Shown: positions 12,307 through 23,488, numbered from the stretch's first letter. The stretch is DNA of 64,000 nt from Notolepis coatsorum (GCA_963971535.1 OZ020589.1:77659328-77723327), one strand, 5' to 3'. A program made the numbers and translations. The notes: generated from the letters alone by a model not told the origin.

Positions 12307-12808
12307 CCACTATGTGTATTTTGTGAAAGTCGTTCGTGTTGCTCGCCTGGACACGATATTATTTCCAAATCAAAGGTATATAATAGGTATTATGTTTCAT
12401 CATGAAGTCATCAAAGGGGGGTGGGTCGTTTTGTGATGCTCTGATCATCAGCAACGGCATACGTTTTGAATAATACATCAATATCCCAATTGTCTGATCG
12501 CGATTTCCAGTATTGATGTCCATCGGGTCCCTGACATGAAATGGCACAAAATATGCATCAAGTGTGCTGGACGCGTTCCATGTTGCTCGGATGAAGCGTT
12601 TCACTTGCCAGGGTCCAAATTCTCCGCCCGGACCATATAAAATGTAACACACAGTGTGAAATAAGGTTTCAAAGGGTAGGCGATACTGCCACCTAGCAGA
12701 ATTCGTCCGACATTGCACCCTCGAGGTCTCAGAATGAGTTCCAATGATAACACTGAGGTCCGTAAGAGTGTATAGAATATTAAAATAGAAAAAAATAAAA
12801 ACGGACCA
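12307..12808. other. Inter-element DNA, no recognised gene
   Basis: A 119-codon open frame on the minus strand (12359-12718) is rich in aromatic residues (RWQYRLPFETLFHTVCYILYGPGG), but I do not recognise a family. It may be chance or a fragment of the element whose ends are the palindromes at 12809-12877. Confidence 0.4.
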
Positions 12809-12890
12809 AATAACGAGTATACTCGTTATTGGCAGTCAAGCGATGGCGCCAATAACGAGTATACTCGTGATTGGCGCAGAAAGTGTTAAA
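12809..12890. repeat. Two nested perfect/near-perfect palindromes
   Basis: AACGAGTATACTCGTT is the core of a perfect 22-bp palindrome at 12809-12830. The same core recurs in a 32-bp palindrome at 12846-12877 (GCGCCAAT arms) with one mismatched pair. A TTAA follows at 12885-12888. The arrangement resembles subterminal repeats at the end of a TTAA-targeting (piggyBac-like) element on the minus strand, but I cannot find its partner end. Confidence 0.6.
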
Positions 12891-12921
12891 GGGGAATACA
12901 GCTAAATTCAAGCATGAACAT

Positions 12922-13202
12922 TGTTGACAGAGTCACCTGTGGAGCAACAATAACTTGGCCATGACGACAAGGTTCCTCTCTTTAGCCTTTGGCGTGGTTT
13001 ATTATTCACACATCATTATGTACATGAGACCTTCTCTCGTGAGAGGCGACGGAGGAAGAGACAGAGGGGGAGGGAACAATCTCTTATATACCCTCTCACC
13101 TGATTTCAGCTCCAATAGCTACGTCTCCTTGCGCCTATAGCGCCATCTTGTGGAAACAGTTAAGCAGTTAAATGCAATCATACATAACACATAACCTCAA
13201 CA
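12922..13202 (-). repeat. Copia-2 3' LTR
   Basis: 281 bp, nearly identical to 17322-17603. Visible differences are TTTATTATTC/TTTAATATTC near 13000, TGATTTCAG/TGACGTCAG near 13103 and CCATCTTG/CCCTATTG near 13144. No strong polypurine tract is visible next to it (AGCCATAAGT on the coding strand). Confidence 0.95.
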
Positions 13203-13318
13203 ACTTATGGCTGTCGTGTATACTGTACAACTTTTCCAAAAACATCTTCCAAAGAAAAGAATACAGTTCAGAACATCAAAAAGAATATGGCAGTCAATAT
13301 TACATAACAGGCAATATT

Positions 13319-13954
13319 TTACACACCAAACATGACCTCTGCAAATCTTCTCAATTTCAGTTTGGAGACAGGCTTTGTCATAGCATCTGCTACCATGTTG
13401 TCTGTAGGACAATAAACAAGTGTCATCCTTTCTTCTCTGATGACAGATCTGATGAAGTGATATTTTATATCCACATGTTTACACCTCTGTCGGCACACAG
13501 GGTTTCTAGCAATTGCAATGGTTCCCTGGTTGTCTTCATAAACAACAGTTTTCTTATATACATAGGTATCCATTCCTTCAAGCAGTTGTTCTAGATAAAT
13601 ACATTCCTGTATTGTCATAGCTAGAGCCATGTATTCGGCTTCACAAGTTGATAGTGCCACTGTGGGCTGTTTCTTTGTTTTCCATGAAACCAGTGAGCTG
13701 TCTGTGTTTAAACTCACACAATACCCTGTGGTACTTCTTCTGTCTGTGGCGTCTGCCGCTCAATCTGCATCACTGTAGGCTTTAAGCCCTAAGCCCTCGC
13801 TGCTCTTTCTGAAACAAAGCTGTTTATCTGCTGTGCCTTTGAGATAGCGAAAAACATGTTTTACTGTAATCCAGTGCTCCTCTGTGGGATCAGCAAAATG
13901 CTGTGATAATTTACTCACTACAAAACATAGGTCAGGGCGAGTACATGTTGTCAA
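13319..13954 (-). pseudogene. pol: Copia-2 RT connection and RNase H
   Basis: Segment 13954-13760 has TRPDLCFVVSKLSQH and HVFRYLKGT, the usual link between RT and RNase H, and ends in YSDAD followed by TGA (13762-13760) where Trp is expected. After the stop, 13717-13319 continues the RNase H fold: STCEAEYMAL (catalytic Glu), VYEDNQGTIAIARNP (catalytic Asp) and a KHVDIKYHFIR block near the end. RNase H removes the RNA strand after cDNA synthesis. One nonsense mutation is the only break inside this part. Confidence 0.92.
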
Positions 13955-14702
13955 ATAAATAAATAAATAAATGTTGTCTGTACATTTTTACATCTGTCAA
14001 TTTCTGAGCATCCTCTTGGTAGTCTAGTTTTTGATTGCATGGTGTTTCCCTTGTTCTACATTCTTGCATGTCAAAACGTATCAGGATCTTTTCCACATAT
14101 CTCTTCTGGGATATTTTTACACAACTGGCAGACTGTTCGAAGTCCATGCCTAGAAAATGCTTTAACCTGCCTAGGTCTTTCATTTTGAATCTGGTGTAGA
14201 GCATACTTTTCACCTGCTCTAGGTTTCTAGTGTTGTCTGCTGCGATGATCAAATCATCCACCCAAATCACAATTATCACTTTTCCTGACTCTTTTGACTC
14301 CCTTGAGTAAACACAGGGGTCTACTGGGTTCTGTATGAAGTGATCTTCAATTAGACACGTATGAAGCATCTCGTTCCAATTTCGCCCAGACTGTTTCAGG
14401 CCGTAAATGGATTTTTCTAGCTTACACACTAGCTTCTCTCCTTTCTTCTCGTAACCTTCAGGTTGTTCCATATATATCTCCCTATCGATGGGTGCGTGCA
14501 GGTAGGCTGTCTTCACATCCATCTGGTGTAAAATCAAACTGTCCTCAGCTGCTTTCTGCATCACTACCCGTACACTGGTCAGATTGGCTGTAGGTGAGAA
14601 TGTCTCACCGTAGTCTATACCTTCCCTCTGACTGTAACCTTTAGCTACAAACCTGGCCTTGTACTTGTCGTGGCCTTCAATACCCTCCTTGATTGAGTAC
14701 AC
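13932..14702 (-). pseudogene. pol: Copia-2 reverse transcriptase (RVT_2)
   Basis: 256 codons of Copia-type RT: KARFVAKGYSQREGIDYGETFSPT near the start, the first catalytic Asp in HQMDVKTAYLHA, the IYGLKQSGRNWNE motif, and the catalytic pair in WVDDLIIAA (usual form YVDD). It copies element RNA into cDNA in the cytoplasm, primed by half tRNA-iMet. The frame is lost upstream by a 1-base deletion and downstream by an (AAAT)n expansion at about 13952-13972, which diverts the end of the domain to HLFIYLFDNMYSP. Confidence 0.93.
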
Positions 14703-16228
14703 CCATTTCCTCCCACTGTCTGTCTACCCTCTGGTAACTTGGTTAGAGTAAAGGTGTGGTTGTCCTCTAGTGACCTCATCTCCTCATCCATTGCTCTCTC
14801 CCATTTTCTTGACTCAGGGGACACCATGGCCTCTTTAAAGGTCTGAGGTACTCCACTCACTACTCTGTAGCAGTAATCAATGCTCGTAAGTGTACTGTCA
14901 TCCTCGTCACTTTCTCTCTTGGCATAGTCTTTCAGATACTTTGGGGGTTTGTGTTCCCGTGAGGGATACCTCCCACTGCATGAGGCACGTGACATCACCC
15001 TTGGGTGCTTCCCGTCATCATCCTCTGGGGGTTGTTGACTGTCTGTCTGCCCGTCTGTGCTCAGTACACTAGGCTGAGGTGTCTCTCTTTCTTCACACCT
15101 TACTCTGGAGTACAGCTCTTGCTCCTCTGTCTGTGTCTCGTTCTCACATGTTGTCTTTGTGACAAATTTGACTAGCCTGTGTTTTTGCACTTTCCCTTTA
15201 CCGGGGTAGTAGACTAGAAAAGCGGGGCTTCCTTTGTCGTGCCCTACAAAGAGTCCTTTTTCACACCTGGACTCAAGCTTTCCTCTGTCCTGCTGGTAAG
15301 CATAACACACCGACACAAATTTGTGCATTCTGGCTAGATTACACTTCTTTCCTGTCAGTGCTGTATACGGGGTGGTGCCCGTGTGCTTATTAAAACACCT
15401 GTTCCTGGTGTAAGCGGCTTCTTGTACCTCATAATGCCATAGACTCTTAGGTAAGTTACCATCTATTAGCTTACACCTAGCCATTTCGAAAAGAGTGTGT
15501 CCTTCCCTCTCTGCTATCCCGTTCTGGTGCGGGGAGTAAGGACATGACGTCTCCTGTCTTATCTTGTTCCTTCTCAACAGTGATTGGAACTCTCTATTTG
15601 TGAACTCGGTTCCGTTGTCGGACCTCAAGCATCTTATGTTGCCATAAGGGGCTACATCTGCAAGGAATTTCTCCGTGGCATGGAATGTGTCACTCTTTGC
15701 TTTGAGAAAGTAAACAAACACTGCCCCTGTACACACATCTGTAAAATACTGTACATATTTACAGCCACCTATGGACTCATTTCTTACTGGACCGGCTAGA
15801 TCTGTGTTAACTAGCTCAAGTGGTATCTTTACTTTTTCCGTGGGACCTCTGTTCCTCGATTGAGTGAACTTCCCCTTTATACACACTTCACATTCCTTGT
15901 TAGGTCTATGCTTTTCACCGTTAATGTGCATGCCTACTGTCACCGCTTGCAGCTTCAGTATATCCTCGTAATTACAATGACCCATGATCTCATGCCATGT
16001 CTGGATATCATGACTGACAGTCACATTACACATATCATTATCATTACACTCTGTTTGTAGATAATACATTCTCTTGTACACCTCTATGTTAAATCGTGTA
16101 CCGTTAGGCTCTACAAGAACATCTTTACCTTCATTGAAGAACACTTTGGCACCGTTTGCAGTAGCAGATTTTACAGAGAATAGTTCTTGTGGGAATGAGG
16201 GTATGTAGAGAGCGTTCTTTAACGTCAC
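14645..16228 (-). pseudogene. pol: Copia-2 integrase region of pol
   Basis: A 527-codon open frame beginning MTLKNALYIPSFPQELFSV, which in Copia-1 lies about 90 residues after the protease DTGA. Those residues are absent here, so the protease is deleted. The integrase zinc-binding domain HEIMGH…CEVC lies near residues 79-117. Core residues are in VNTDLAGP, RSDNGTEF and QNGIAEREGH, all canonical. The C-terminal part continues to the RT entry (RKWERAMDEEMRSLEDNHTF) and ends after a 1-base loss near 14715 (VGGNGCT instead of VGGKWVY). It would join element cDNA to the chromosome; a functional enzyme would need protease supplied from elsewhere. Confidence 0.93.
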
Positions 16229-16251
16229 TGTACACCGGCGCCCCTCACTGT

Positions 16252-17178
16252 TTATGACTGGGTGACGTACGTTGTCTGCGCCCCGAAGATGAAGTCCTCT
16301 CGTCCTGCTGCTCTCCGGGCATCGTCTCGACTCGCCTCACATCCACCGTTGCCGCCATCTTGTCCACAGCCGCCATCTTGTCCATGCGCGTACCGAGCGC
16401 TCTGGTCACATTTCTTTCTGCACACTTTGTCTGTGTGCCCTGTGCATTTACAGAAGCTACACCAAACAGTCTTTGTGCAGTTATCTTTCCGATGCCCTTT
16501 TTCTCCCCATCGCCAACACGCCAGCTCCGTCGGGGGTCTGGTCTTATCTCTCGGTGCCGCCCAGGCCTTCAGCACCCTCTCTCCCGCCTCCTCTGCGACT
16601 GGGTGTGTGTCTTCTGAGGCCTCAAAGTTCCGCAGCTTGGCCTTGAACTCCCCCAGCGACATGTCCGCTGAACCGTGTGTCACCAGCAGTGTGAACGGTT
16701 TGTACATCTCCGGTAGTCCTCTCATAACCATCACCATAATTAGTCCATCGCTCTGTGCTTCTCCTGCACTCTTAAGCGCCGAAATGATCTGTTTAGCCCT
16801 GATGACGTATTCGGTCACAGTCTCTGTGTGCGCTTTCTTCAGCGCGGTTAGTGTTATGTAGAGGGATACGATCCTGGGTCTACCCCTGCCGATATAGTGA
16901 TCTCTCAACACTTTCAGGCTCTCTCTGCCTTCCGTGTCGCGGAATAGCAGCCCCAAGCTTGTGTCGTCTAGCAGTGGTGCTAGCTCGCAGTATGCGTCGG
17001 CATTTTGCTTGATATCCTGGGTTTGCGCTTCCGCCGTTAGTTCTCTCGTGGGGGCCGTCAAGATCGTTGTCTTCAGTCCCACCCCGTGCATGCAGCACAA
17101 CATTCACTCTTCCCAGAGCTCATAGTCCTCTGCCCTTCCGTTGAACAAGGGCCACTTGCTCCTTCCTCTTGTCGCCAT
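16252..17178 (-). pseudogene. gag: Copia-2 gag, one nonsense codon
   Basis: The start ATG at 17178 encodes MATRGRSKWPLFNGRAEDYE. A TGA at 17106-17104 replaces the Arg codon seen in Copia-1 (consistent with CpG decay). The frame then stays open for 283 codons to a stop at 16252. The core (GLLFRDTEGRESLKVLRDHYIGRGRP, TVTEYVIRAKQI, RGLPEMYKPF) matches Copia-1. Of two zinc knuckles, the first has Trp in place of its second Cys (CWRWGEKGH….C); the second, CSFCKCTGHTDKVC, is complete. The frame runs straight into a deletion that removes the protease, so Gag ends with an unrelated TTYVTQS tail. Confidence 0.9.
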
Positions 17179-17307
17179 CCTCTTTTTGATGGTAGGCGTA
17201 GCTTTAGCTCCTGTTAGCCTAGCCTTAGCCACGCGGTGCTCCCGGTGCTAACCTAGCCGATACTTCAGCTAAACTTGCTACCCTTGCTTATTTCGCTCCT
17301 GCGTGAT

Positions 17308-17321
17308 CTGGGCCCATAACC
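17308..17321 (-). promoter_or_regulatory. Copia-2 primer binding site, internal tRNA-iMet
   Basis: The same 14 bases as in Copia-1 (CTGGGCCCATAACC on the plus strand) lie directly against the 5' LTR and match the initiator tRNA-Met anticodon arm. Conservation between two diverged subfamilies supports half-tRNA priming as a lineage trait. Confidence 0.85.
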
Positions 17322-17603
17322 TGTTGACAGAGTCACCTGTGGAGCAACAATAACTTGGCCATGACGACAAGGTTCCTCTCTTTAGCCTTTGGCGTGGTTT
17401 AATATTCACACATCATTATGTACATGAGACCTTCTCTCGTGAGAGGCGACGGAGGAAGAGACAGAGGGGGAGGGAACAATCTCTTATATACCCTCTCACC
17501 TGACGTCAGCTCCAATAGCTACATTCTCCTTGTGCCTATAGCGCCCTATTGTGGAAACAGTTAAGCAGTTACATGCAATCATACATAACACATAACCTCA
17601 ACA
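17322..17603 (-). repeat. Copia-2 5' LTR with promoter
   Basis: 282 bp. On the minus strand TATATAAG (17490-17483) is a likely TATA box. An AATATTAAACC block near 17396 occupies the place of the polyadenylation signal, which in the other LTR reads AATAATAAACC. Confidence 0.95.
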
Positions 17604-18419
17604 AATATAATTATCCCTATAGCCCATGAAAGTCCAATCAAGAAAGAATTTAACCTCTTAACTGGCGCCCCCAAAATTGGCCATTTTAGTTTTCGTTTTT
17701 GAAGACTGCATACCTTTTTTGCTAACAAAAATACTATACTTTATACTTATACCACATGCATGAGCCTGGTCTCTTTTGAAAGATGACAGTCTGACAGTTT
17801 CTGATAGAATAAGGAAAACTCACCTTTAGTGCTAATGAAATAGAGTAACATTGGTCTGAACTTGAGTTGTAGAAAAACTTGTTACTCAAGTTTTCCTGCA
17901 GTAGTTGGTATTCTAGAAGTAGTTTCTCCCCAGAATGGCTGGAGGCTTAGAAAATTAGAGATCCATATCCTGAAGTCTTATGTAGTACATGTCCAAATTT
18001 CATAAAGATCCATTCAGAAATGAGTGATTAGGAGTGATTTTGGTAAACTGTGTACAAAAGAAAAGCTCAGTTTTCTCATAGACTTCAATTAATACAGCGT
18101 TTTTTCTCTTCCTGTTTTCGCTTGTGACTTTTCACCTAAATCCCTGATTCGTACATCCCCAACTGGGGTATCATTGGAAAGCCACACTCATTGGCTACAA
18201 CCCCGTCCAATGATTTTCGAGATTGCCAAATGATTGATGGAACTAGAACCCCAAGAGTCGGGAGTGGTATTTACGCAATACTGTGTACTTTGCGCAAGCC
18301 TCAAATATCGACAGGCAACACATGGGGCTTTAATTCGATATATATATTGCATTACAAAATATGCACACCCGAGCCACTAGTGGTCGCCAAAGTGCCGGTG
18401 CGTAAATCGTCCTCAAGAG
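17604..18419. other. Unassigned DNA, possible TTAA-type element end
   Basis: TTAACCTCTTAACTGGCGCC at 17651-17670 looks like the end of a piggyBac-type non-autonomous element, and phrases such as TATCATTGGAAAGCC (near 18167) are common in dispersed vertebrate repeats. No matching second end and no coding frame were found. Confidence 0.35.
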
Positions 18420-19190
18420 GGCCCACATGTGCACTGCAGGTTCTGGTCATTGCAGCGATGTGAGCGGAAAAGTTCAGCGGATCGTCAAGGACTATACCAA
18501 TTTCTTGGCGGTTGGGGACGAGGCCACGGCTACATTTTACACTATGATGGAAAGGTTGGTCAGCGGGGAGGATTTGGCCGGTGAAACAATTCTGTTTTGC
18601 TTAGGTTCAGTTTGAGGTGGTTGGTCATCATCCAGGTGGAGATGTCGGACAGACAGGCCAAGATTCGCTCAGAGACATGGATATCTGAGGGAGGAAGGGA
18701 AAGGAGAGGAAGGAAGAGTTGAGTATCATCTGCATAGCAATGATACGAGAAGGCATGAGACGTGATAAATTATGAAATAATGATAGAGACTTGGTGTAGA
18801 CGGAGATTTGGTGTAGACGGAGATTTGGTGTAGACGGAGAAGAGGAGGGGTCCAAGGACGGAGCCTGGGGGACACCCGTCCGAAAGGGGCAGGGGGGCCA
18901 CAGGGTCCCTCTCCATGATACTTGGTAGGAGCAATTGTCAAGGTAGAATGTCAGCCATGCCAGCACAGAGCCTGCCACTCCCATTCCTGCAAGGGATGCG
19001 AGGAGGATCTGAAATGAGAATCAGGACAGAGGAGAGGCCCTTTGCTTTTGCTAAGTGAAGAGCCTGTGTGACCGCTATGAAGAAGCCTGACTGATTAGAG
19101 TCTAGGAGGTCATTCTGTACGAGATAATCAGTACGTTGGTTGGATACAGCATGTGTTGGAGCCATAATGGACTTAAGTTGATTTGATTTA
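18420..19190 (-). mobile_element. L2-type LINE fragment, RT region
   Basis: Minus-strand fragments of a non-LTR reverse transcriptase in several frames. In order: QNDLLDSNQSGF, a MGVAGSVLAWLTFYLDNCSYQVSWRG block near 18980, a TGVPQ(A)xxLxPLLFSVYTKSL block near 18860, a CYADDTQLFLSF-like block near 18740 and a GIVLDDPLNFSAHIAAMTRTC block near 18440. This succession is typical of fish L2/CR1-group elements. A 17-bp unit (GGTGTAGACGGAGATTT) is tandemly repeated at about 18792-18840. The copy is truncated and frameshifted. Confidence 0.85.
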
Positions 19191-19503
19191 TTTTACTTGT
19201 GAAAAATGTAATTAAGAACATGGAAAATATGAATGTATTATATTATTATACTTACCTTAGTTATGGTTTATGTGTGGAAAGTATGTGTATATTGCTTATA
19301 TGTATATACCTAGGTATCTTATGCTTACCTTGCTCTGGCTCCCTCTTCAGGTAACTCTATTAATATAAATCTGTGTGATCGGTGAAACGCTTACCTGTCG
19401 AGGGCCTATATAATAATCAATGAAATGCCGCTCACCTGAGAAAGTCCTAGTTAGACTGGAAGCAAAACTGTTTTTGAACACACTCGCATTGGAGATACAT
19501 GAG
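19191..19503. other. AT-rich spacer, nothing recognised
   Basis: No motif or repeat boundary apart from the target duplication TACATGAG at its right end (19496-19503). Confidence 0.5.
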
Positions 19504-20677
19504 CAGTGATGCCAGTAACGCGTTACTAAGTAACGCGTTATTGTAATCTGATTACTTTTCCCCGAAAATAGTAATCTAACGCGTTAATCTTTAAAAGCCA
19601 GTAATCTGATTGCAGTTACTTGTCCAAGTGGCTGTGCATTACTATTTCGTTACTATCTCATCATAAATTCATAATGCAGGCGGAATGCAGTATTTTATTT
19701 CGTTTTCGACAGTCAAAAATACATTTTGAGCTGTTTTTCTTTTGGTAGTGACGTGGTGTGGCAGTGAAAGGGTTAAATACAAGAATGTGTCCCGCGGCGT
19801 GACTGGTCCCTCTGTCTGTGAGTGACTCTGCTTTTGTCCAATCACATTCCCCATCCACAGTCTGCGAATCAGAGGCAGAGTAGGGCGGGTCTTCACAGCA
19901 CGTCATGTGACATATGCGCCAATCGTGTGACAGCAGGGCTCCGTCGTCGGAGAATTCCACCCCAAAACGCTTGGCAAAATTAAAAGTTAAACCGCAAGAT
20001 GACTTTTGCGGTTTCTGTTCAGAATTCCACCCCAAAACGCTCGTCTAAACGTAGCCTCAGTCACTACTTCACGGCGGAGGAAACAAAATACTGTCTACCG
20101 CTAAAAACAGCACATCCAATTGCATTGAAAGCATCTGGAATCACAACACTAGCCGACGCTTCGACTAGGTACAGGAGGGTTGATGGTGGCAGAGCAAAAG
20201 CTCTTATTTGCCAGATTTACAGTTAATTTACATGTTAAAGAGAGACTGATTGTATGTTTATAGAGAGACATTTATAAAAACAATTTAATAGTTACAGTTG
20301 ATATAATTGAATAGTTCAGCCTGCATTTGTTAGATGTGATACACTGGTTTTGTAAAACCACTGGCTGGCTGCTCTAATGCTGTGAGCATCATAGACTGTT
20401 GCTTTACCATACTTGATTGTACAGAAGCTGAAGCACTAGTTTAACAATTTACGTTATGTGCAGAGAAACAAGTTAAAAACAATTTATGCACTTTCAATAA
20501 AGCGTTTAAAAAAAAACTGTTGGGGGAACGACGACGACTTCATAACCTAGTTACTTTCAAAGTAACTAAGTTACTCTGATAATCAAGTAATCAGTAAAGT
20601 AACTTAGATTACTTTTTAAAGGAGTAATCAGTAATCAGTAATCAGATTACTTTTACAAGTAATCTGTGGCATCACTG
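19504..20677. mobile_element. Non-autonomous hAT element
   Basis: 1,174 bp with inverted ends CAGTGATGCCA and a perfect 8-bp target duplication TACATGAG (19496-19503 and 20678-20685). The subterminal zones are packed with GTAACGCGTTACT and GTAATCTGATTAC-type repeats, the typical dress of a common fish hAT family. No transposase frame. Inside, a 21-bp stretch beginning AGAATTCCACCCC occurs at about 19951 and again at about 20020, and CCGCAA…TTGCGG near 19990 can form a hairpin. Confidence 0.9.
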
Positions 20678-20685
20678 TACATGAG

Positions 20686-20984
20686 GACTGTTGTATTCTG
20701 TTGAAAATGATGGTTAAAACCTTTCTTTGCATGTTGTGGTGTGGATTCAAATGTCTTTATTACCAGACCCCATTGATGCCTGTCTGAAGCTTCCCAGCTT
20801 GCTCTGAAAATGGCCAGAAGTCAGCTAATGGCTATGCATCAATTACACTACTGGCAAGTACTTCATACCACAACAAACCAATCCCAACTATCCCTTTAAG
20901 ACTTGAATACATTTGTTAGGCTATAGGGTTACCATGTTGTGATTTCCGAAAAAGAGGACACTCTGCCTCCAGCCTCAAGATACT
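20686..20984. other. Spacer, nothing recognised
   Basis: About 300 bp of low-complexity, AT-rich sequence between the hAT element and the L2 tail. Confidence 0.5.
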
Positions 20985-21660
20985 TACATTTACATTTAAA
21001 TTTACATTTAGTCATTTAGCTGACGCTTTTATCCAAAGCGACTTACAAGTTCTGTACGACAAGACAGCAAGAAGGGTACAACTCTATCAGCTGTGTAACA
21101 ATGTTCATCAAAGTGTTGCATGTTACAGTGTAGGTTAGTTTATTAGGACAAGTGCATGACAGTAAGGTTAGTTAGGGTTAGTTCGTTTTTTTTTTTTTTA
21201 TTAATTTTAAAAAAATTTATCATTTCAGATAATGGTTGAAGAAGTGAGTCTTTAGTTGACGGCGAAAGATTGGACGGGATTCGGCTGTCCTAACTGGGAT
21301 GGGTAGTTCATTCCACCATTGTGGGGCAAGGACTGAGAATAGGCGGCTTCTCTTTGATGACCCTCCGGGAGCTTGGATAGGAGTAGGTCTGAGGCGGCCA
21401 GAAGATGCAGAGCGTAGGGGTCTTGAGGGTGTGTAGTTAGAGACCATTGACCGGAGGTAGGCGGGAGCGGTTCCCTTTGCCGCACGGTATGCTAGGTCGA
21501 GGGCAGAGAGAGAAGTAGTATACGCACCCTGTCTCATTATGCAAAACACGCCCCGTTTTAGTTTGATTGGTTGAAGCCCGCCCCCTTTTTTGATTGGTCG
21601 AGGGGCACAATGGGGCGGGACTATAGGGGGAGGGACATTCTGAAGGCTGTCAAAGTGCAC
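20985..21660 (-). mobile_element. 5'-truncated L2-type LINE with 3' tail
   Basis: On the minus strand the frame 21660-21220 encodes the C-terminal end of a LINE ORF2 (LSALDLAYRAAKGTAPAYL, a run of SRPLRSASSGRL, APQWWNELPIPVRTAESRPIFRRQLKTHFF). It is followed by the 3' untranslated region ending in GTCGCTTTGGATAAAAGCG and a TAAATG-repeat tail (21060-20985), the standard 3' end of fish L2 elements. The same tail occurs at 23090-23275 and 63298-63490. Confidence 0.85.
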
Positions 21661-22182
21661 CTTCTCAGTATGCAGGATATCTCTCTGTCAGTCTGCAGCC
21701 CCATGCTGTTTTCAGCACAGGAGGCGGTACAAATGGATGAGGATAGCAAATCAGGGAAGTCTAAAGCTTCTGTCATTACCAGGGTAAGTATTGATTTACG
21801 ACTTGAGGGGGCCTTCAGAAGGAAGGGGTGTAAGTTCCGTTTTCTGCAGAACGTGTCAGAAAACTACTGTCACTGCCCCTATAAGGGACATAATAATTGA
21901 ATGATTTATGGCCCTAAGGTGTGTGTGTGTGTGTGTGTGATTATTCTTTAAGAAAATTACAAATGTAATGTGTCTATATTTTAGTTTCATGGAGAATGCC
22001 CCCATGGAAGAGTGTGTTTAAGCAATTCTCCTTCACATTTCTTTGTGGATTATATTGTATTATATATACTTGTTTTCTATATGTGTAAATAAAAGAAAAT
22101 ACAAGGTAAAGTGAATAATAGGCTGATTTGTTTGAAAAAGAATGATAAGTTGTAAACAGGGATTATAAGTAACCACACTAAG
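21661..22182. other. Spacer, no gene
   Basis: An open frame (21571-21900, plus strand) encodes no recognisable domain. A short (GT)n lies near 21918-21939. Confidence 0.5.
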
Positions 22183-22430
22183 TATGTATGTATGTATGTA
22201 TGTATGTATGTATGTATGTATGTATGTATGTATGTATGTATGTATGTATGTATGTATGTATGTATGTATGTATGTATGTATGTATGTATGTATGTATGTA
22301 TGTATGTATGTATGTATGTATGTATGTATGTATGTATGTATGTATGTATGTATGTATGTATGTATGTATGTATGTATGTATGTATGTATGTATGTATGTA
22401 TGTATGTATGTATGTATGTATGTATGTATG
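22183..22430. repeat. (TATG)n tetranucleotide microsatellite
   Basis: About 62 uninterrupted copies of GTAT/TATG (248 bp). All frames are open because the unit length is four, so the apparent proteins of repeated MYVC or THTYI residues are artefacts. Confidence 0.98.
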
Positions 22431-23089
22431 TCAGCTCTGCTGACCCGGGGGTTAGCAATTTGGGGGGCAAGGGTTGTGTTTAAGTTATATGCATGGAGGC
22501 TAGGTTCTCCTAGATGGGTGCGTCTCGGGGGGTGGGTTGAGGGGCTGATTACAACCACCCCAAGGTGTCGTAGTAATTAGGTTTCGGTGAAGCGGTTTAT
22601 TTAAAATAGATTCTTTTAAAAAAGGTTGCATTACCGTGTTTTGTATTATTGTTCACATTAAATTATTACAGTTAAAGATATGAATAGGTATAAAAAGTTA
22701 TATGTGATAGTTAGAGTTGTGCTGAAAATATAATGTTCAGAAAATATGTGTCTGTGTGGGTGTGTGTGTGTGTGTGGGGGGGTGTGAATTGGGCCCCCTT
22801 AGGTGTTAAAACACCCCATGATGGTTAGCAGTTTAGGGGAAGGGAAGGCCTGCATACGACCCTGTAGAGTTACAGCAGAAATCTGACATATTTTACAGGC
22901 ATCGTTCAAATACATATGGTTCATATTTTTGTAACATGTACAAGTATTGTATTGTAGAACCATATACTCATAGCATATTTTTTGTTCACACAATGGAAGG
23001 GGTCACATAACATAATTCTGTATAAAAGGATGCTATACATTTATGATGAACATTGTTTATAGCTGTTTATCTGTAACATAATCTGACCA

Positions 23090-23275
23090 TTGCCTAACTA
23101 ACCTTACAGTCAGGCATTTATCCTAATAAACTAACCTGCACTGTAACACGCAACACTTTGATGAATATTGTTACTCAGGTGATAGAGTTGTACCCTCCCT
23201 GATCACCTATCATACAGAACTTGTAAGTCGATTTGGATAAAAGCATCAGCTAAATGACTAAATGTAAATGATGTC
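23090..23275 (+). mobile_element. L2-type 3' tail in left arm
   Basis: AACTTGTAAGTCGATTTGG, then ATAAAAGC(A)TC.GCTAAATGACTAAATGTAAATG, is the 3' end of fish L2 elements. The upstream 100 bp matches the 3' untranslated region at 21060-21190. No coding part is attached, so it is a short insertion or a SINE sharing the LINE tail. Confidence 0.7.
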
Positions 23276-23364
23276 CAAGGGGTGGGGTGTCTGTATGCTG
23301 ACAGTTAGGCACACAGTGCAGACCATGCAATAGAGATAGCTGTAGTTATTATTTCTTAATACAC

Positions 23365-23488
<124 letters not shown>

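Larger units (their letters stand above)
12922..17603 (-). mobile_element. Copia-2: Ty1/Copia LTR retrotransposon, protease-deleted
   Basis: A 4,682-bp minus-strand element with LTRs 12922-13202 and 17322-17603 (TGTTGACAG … CTCAACA on the plus strand). The flanks AACAT and AATAT (12917-12921, 17604-17608) would be a 5-bp target duplication with one substitution. Coding order is gag, integrase, reverse transcriptase, RNase H. The proteins are clearly related to Copia-1 (same gag, integrase and RT-tail wording), but the LTR sequence differs, so the two are sister subfamilies. Several stops and frameshifts plus loss of the protease make it non-autonomous. Confidence 0.96.

Noticed and set aside
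12359..12718. 119-codon minus-strand frame as a transposase exon
   Set aside because: I could not identify a transposase motif; noted as unassigned DNA only.
22060..22580. Open frames of MYVC and THTYI repeats
   Set aside because: Pure products of the (TATG)n microsatellite in all frames.
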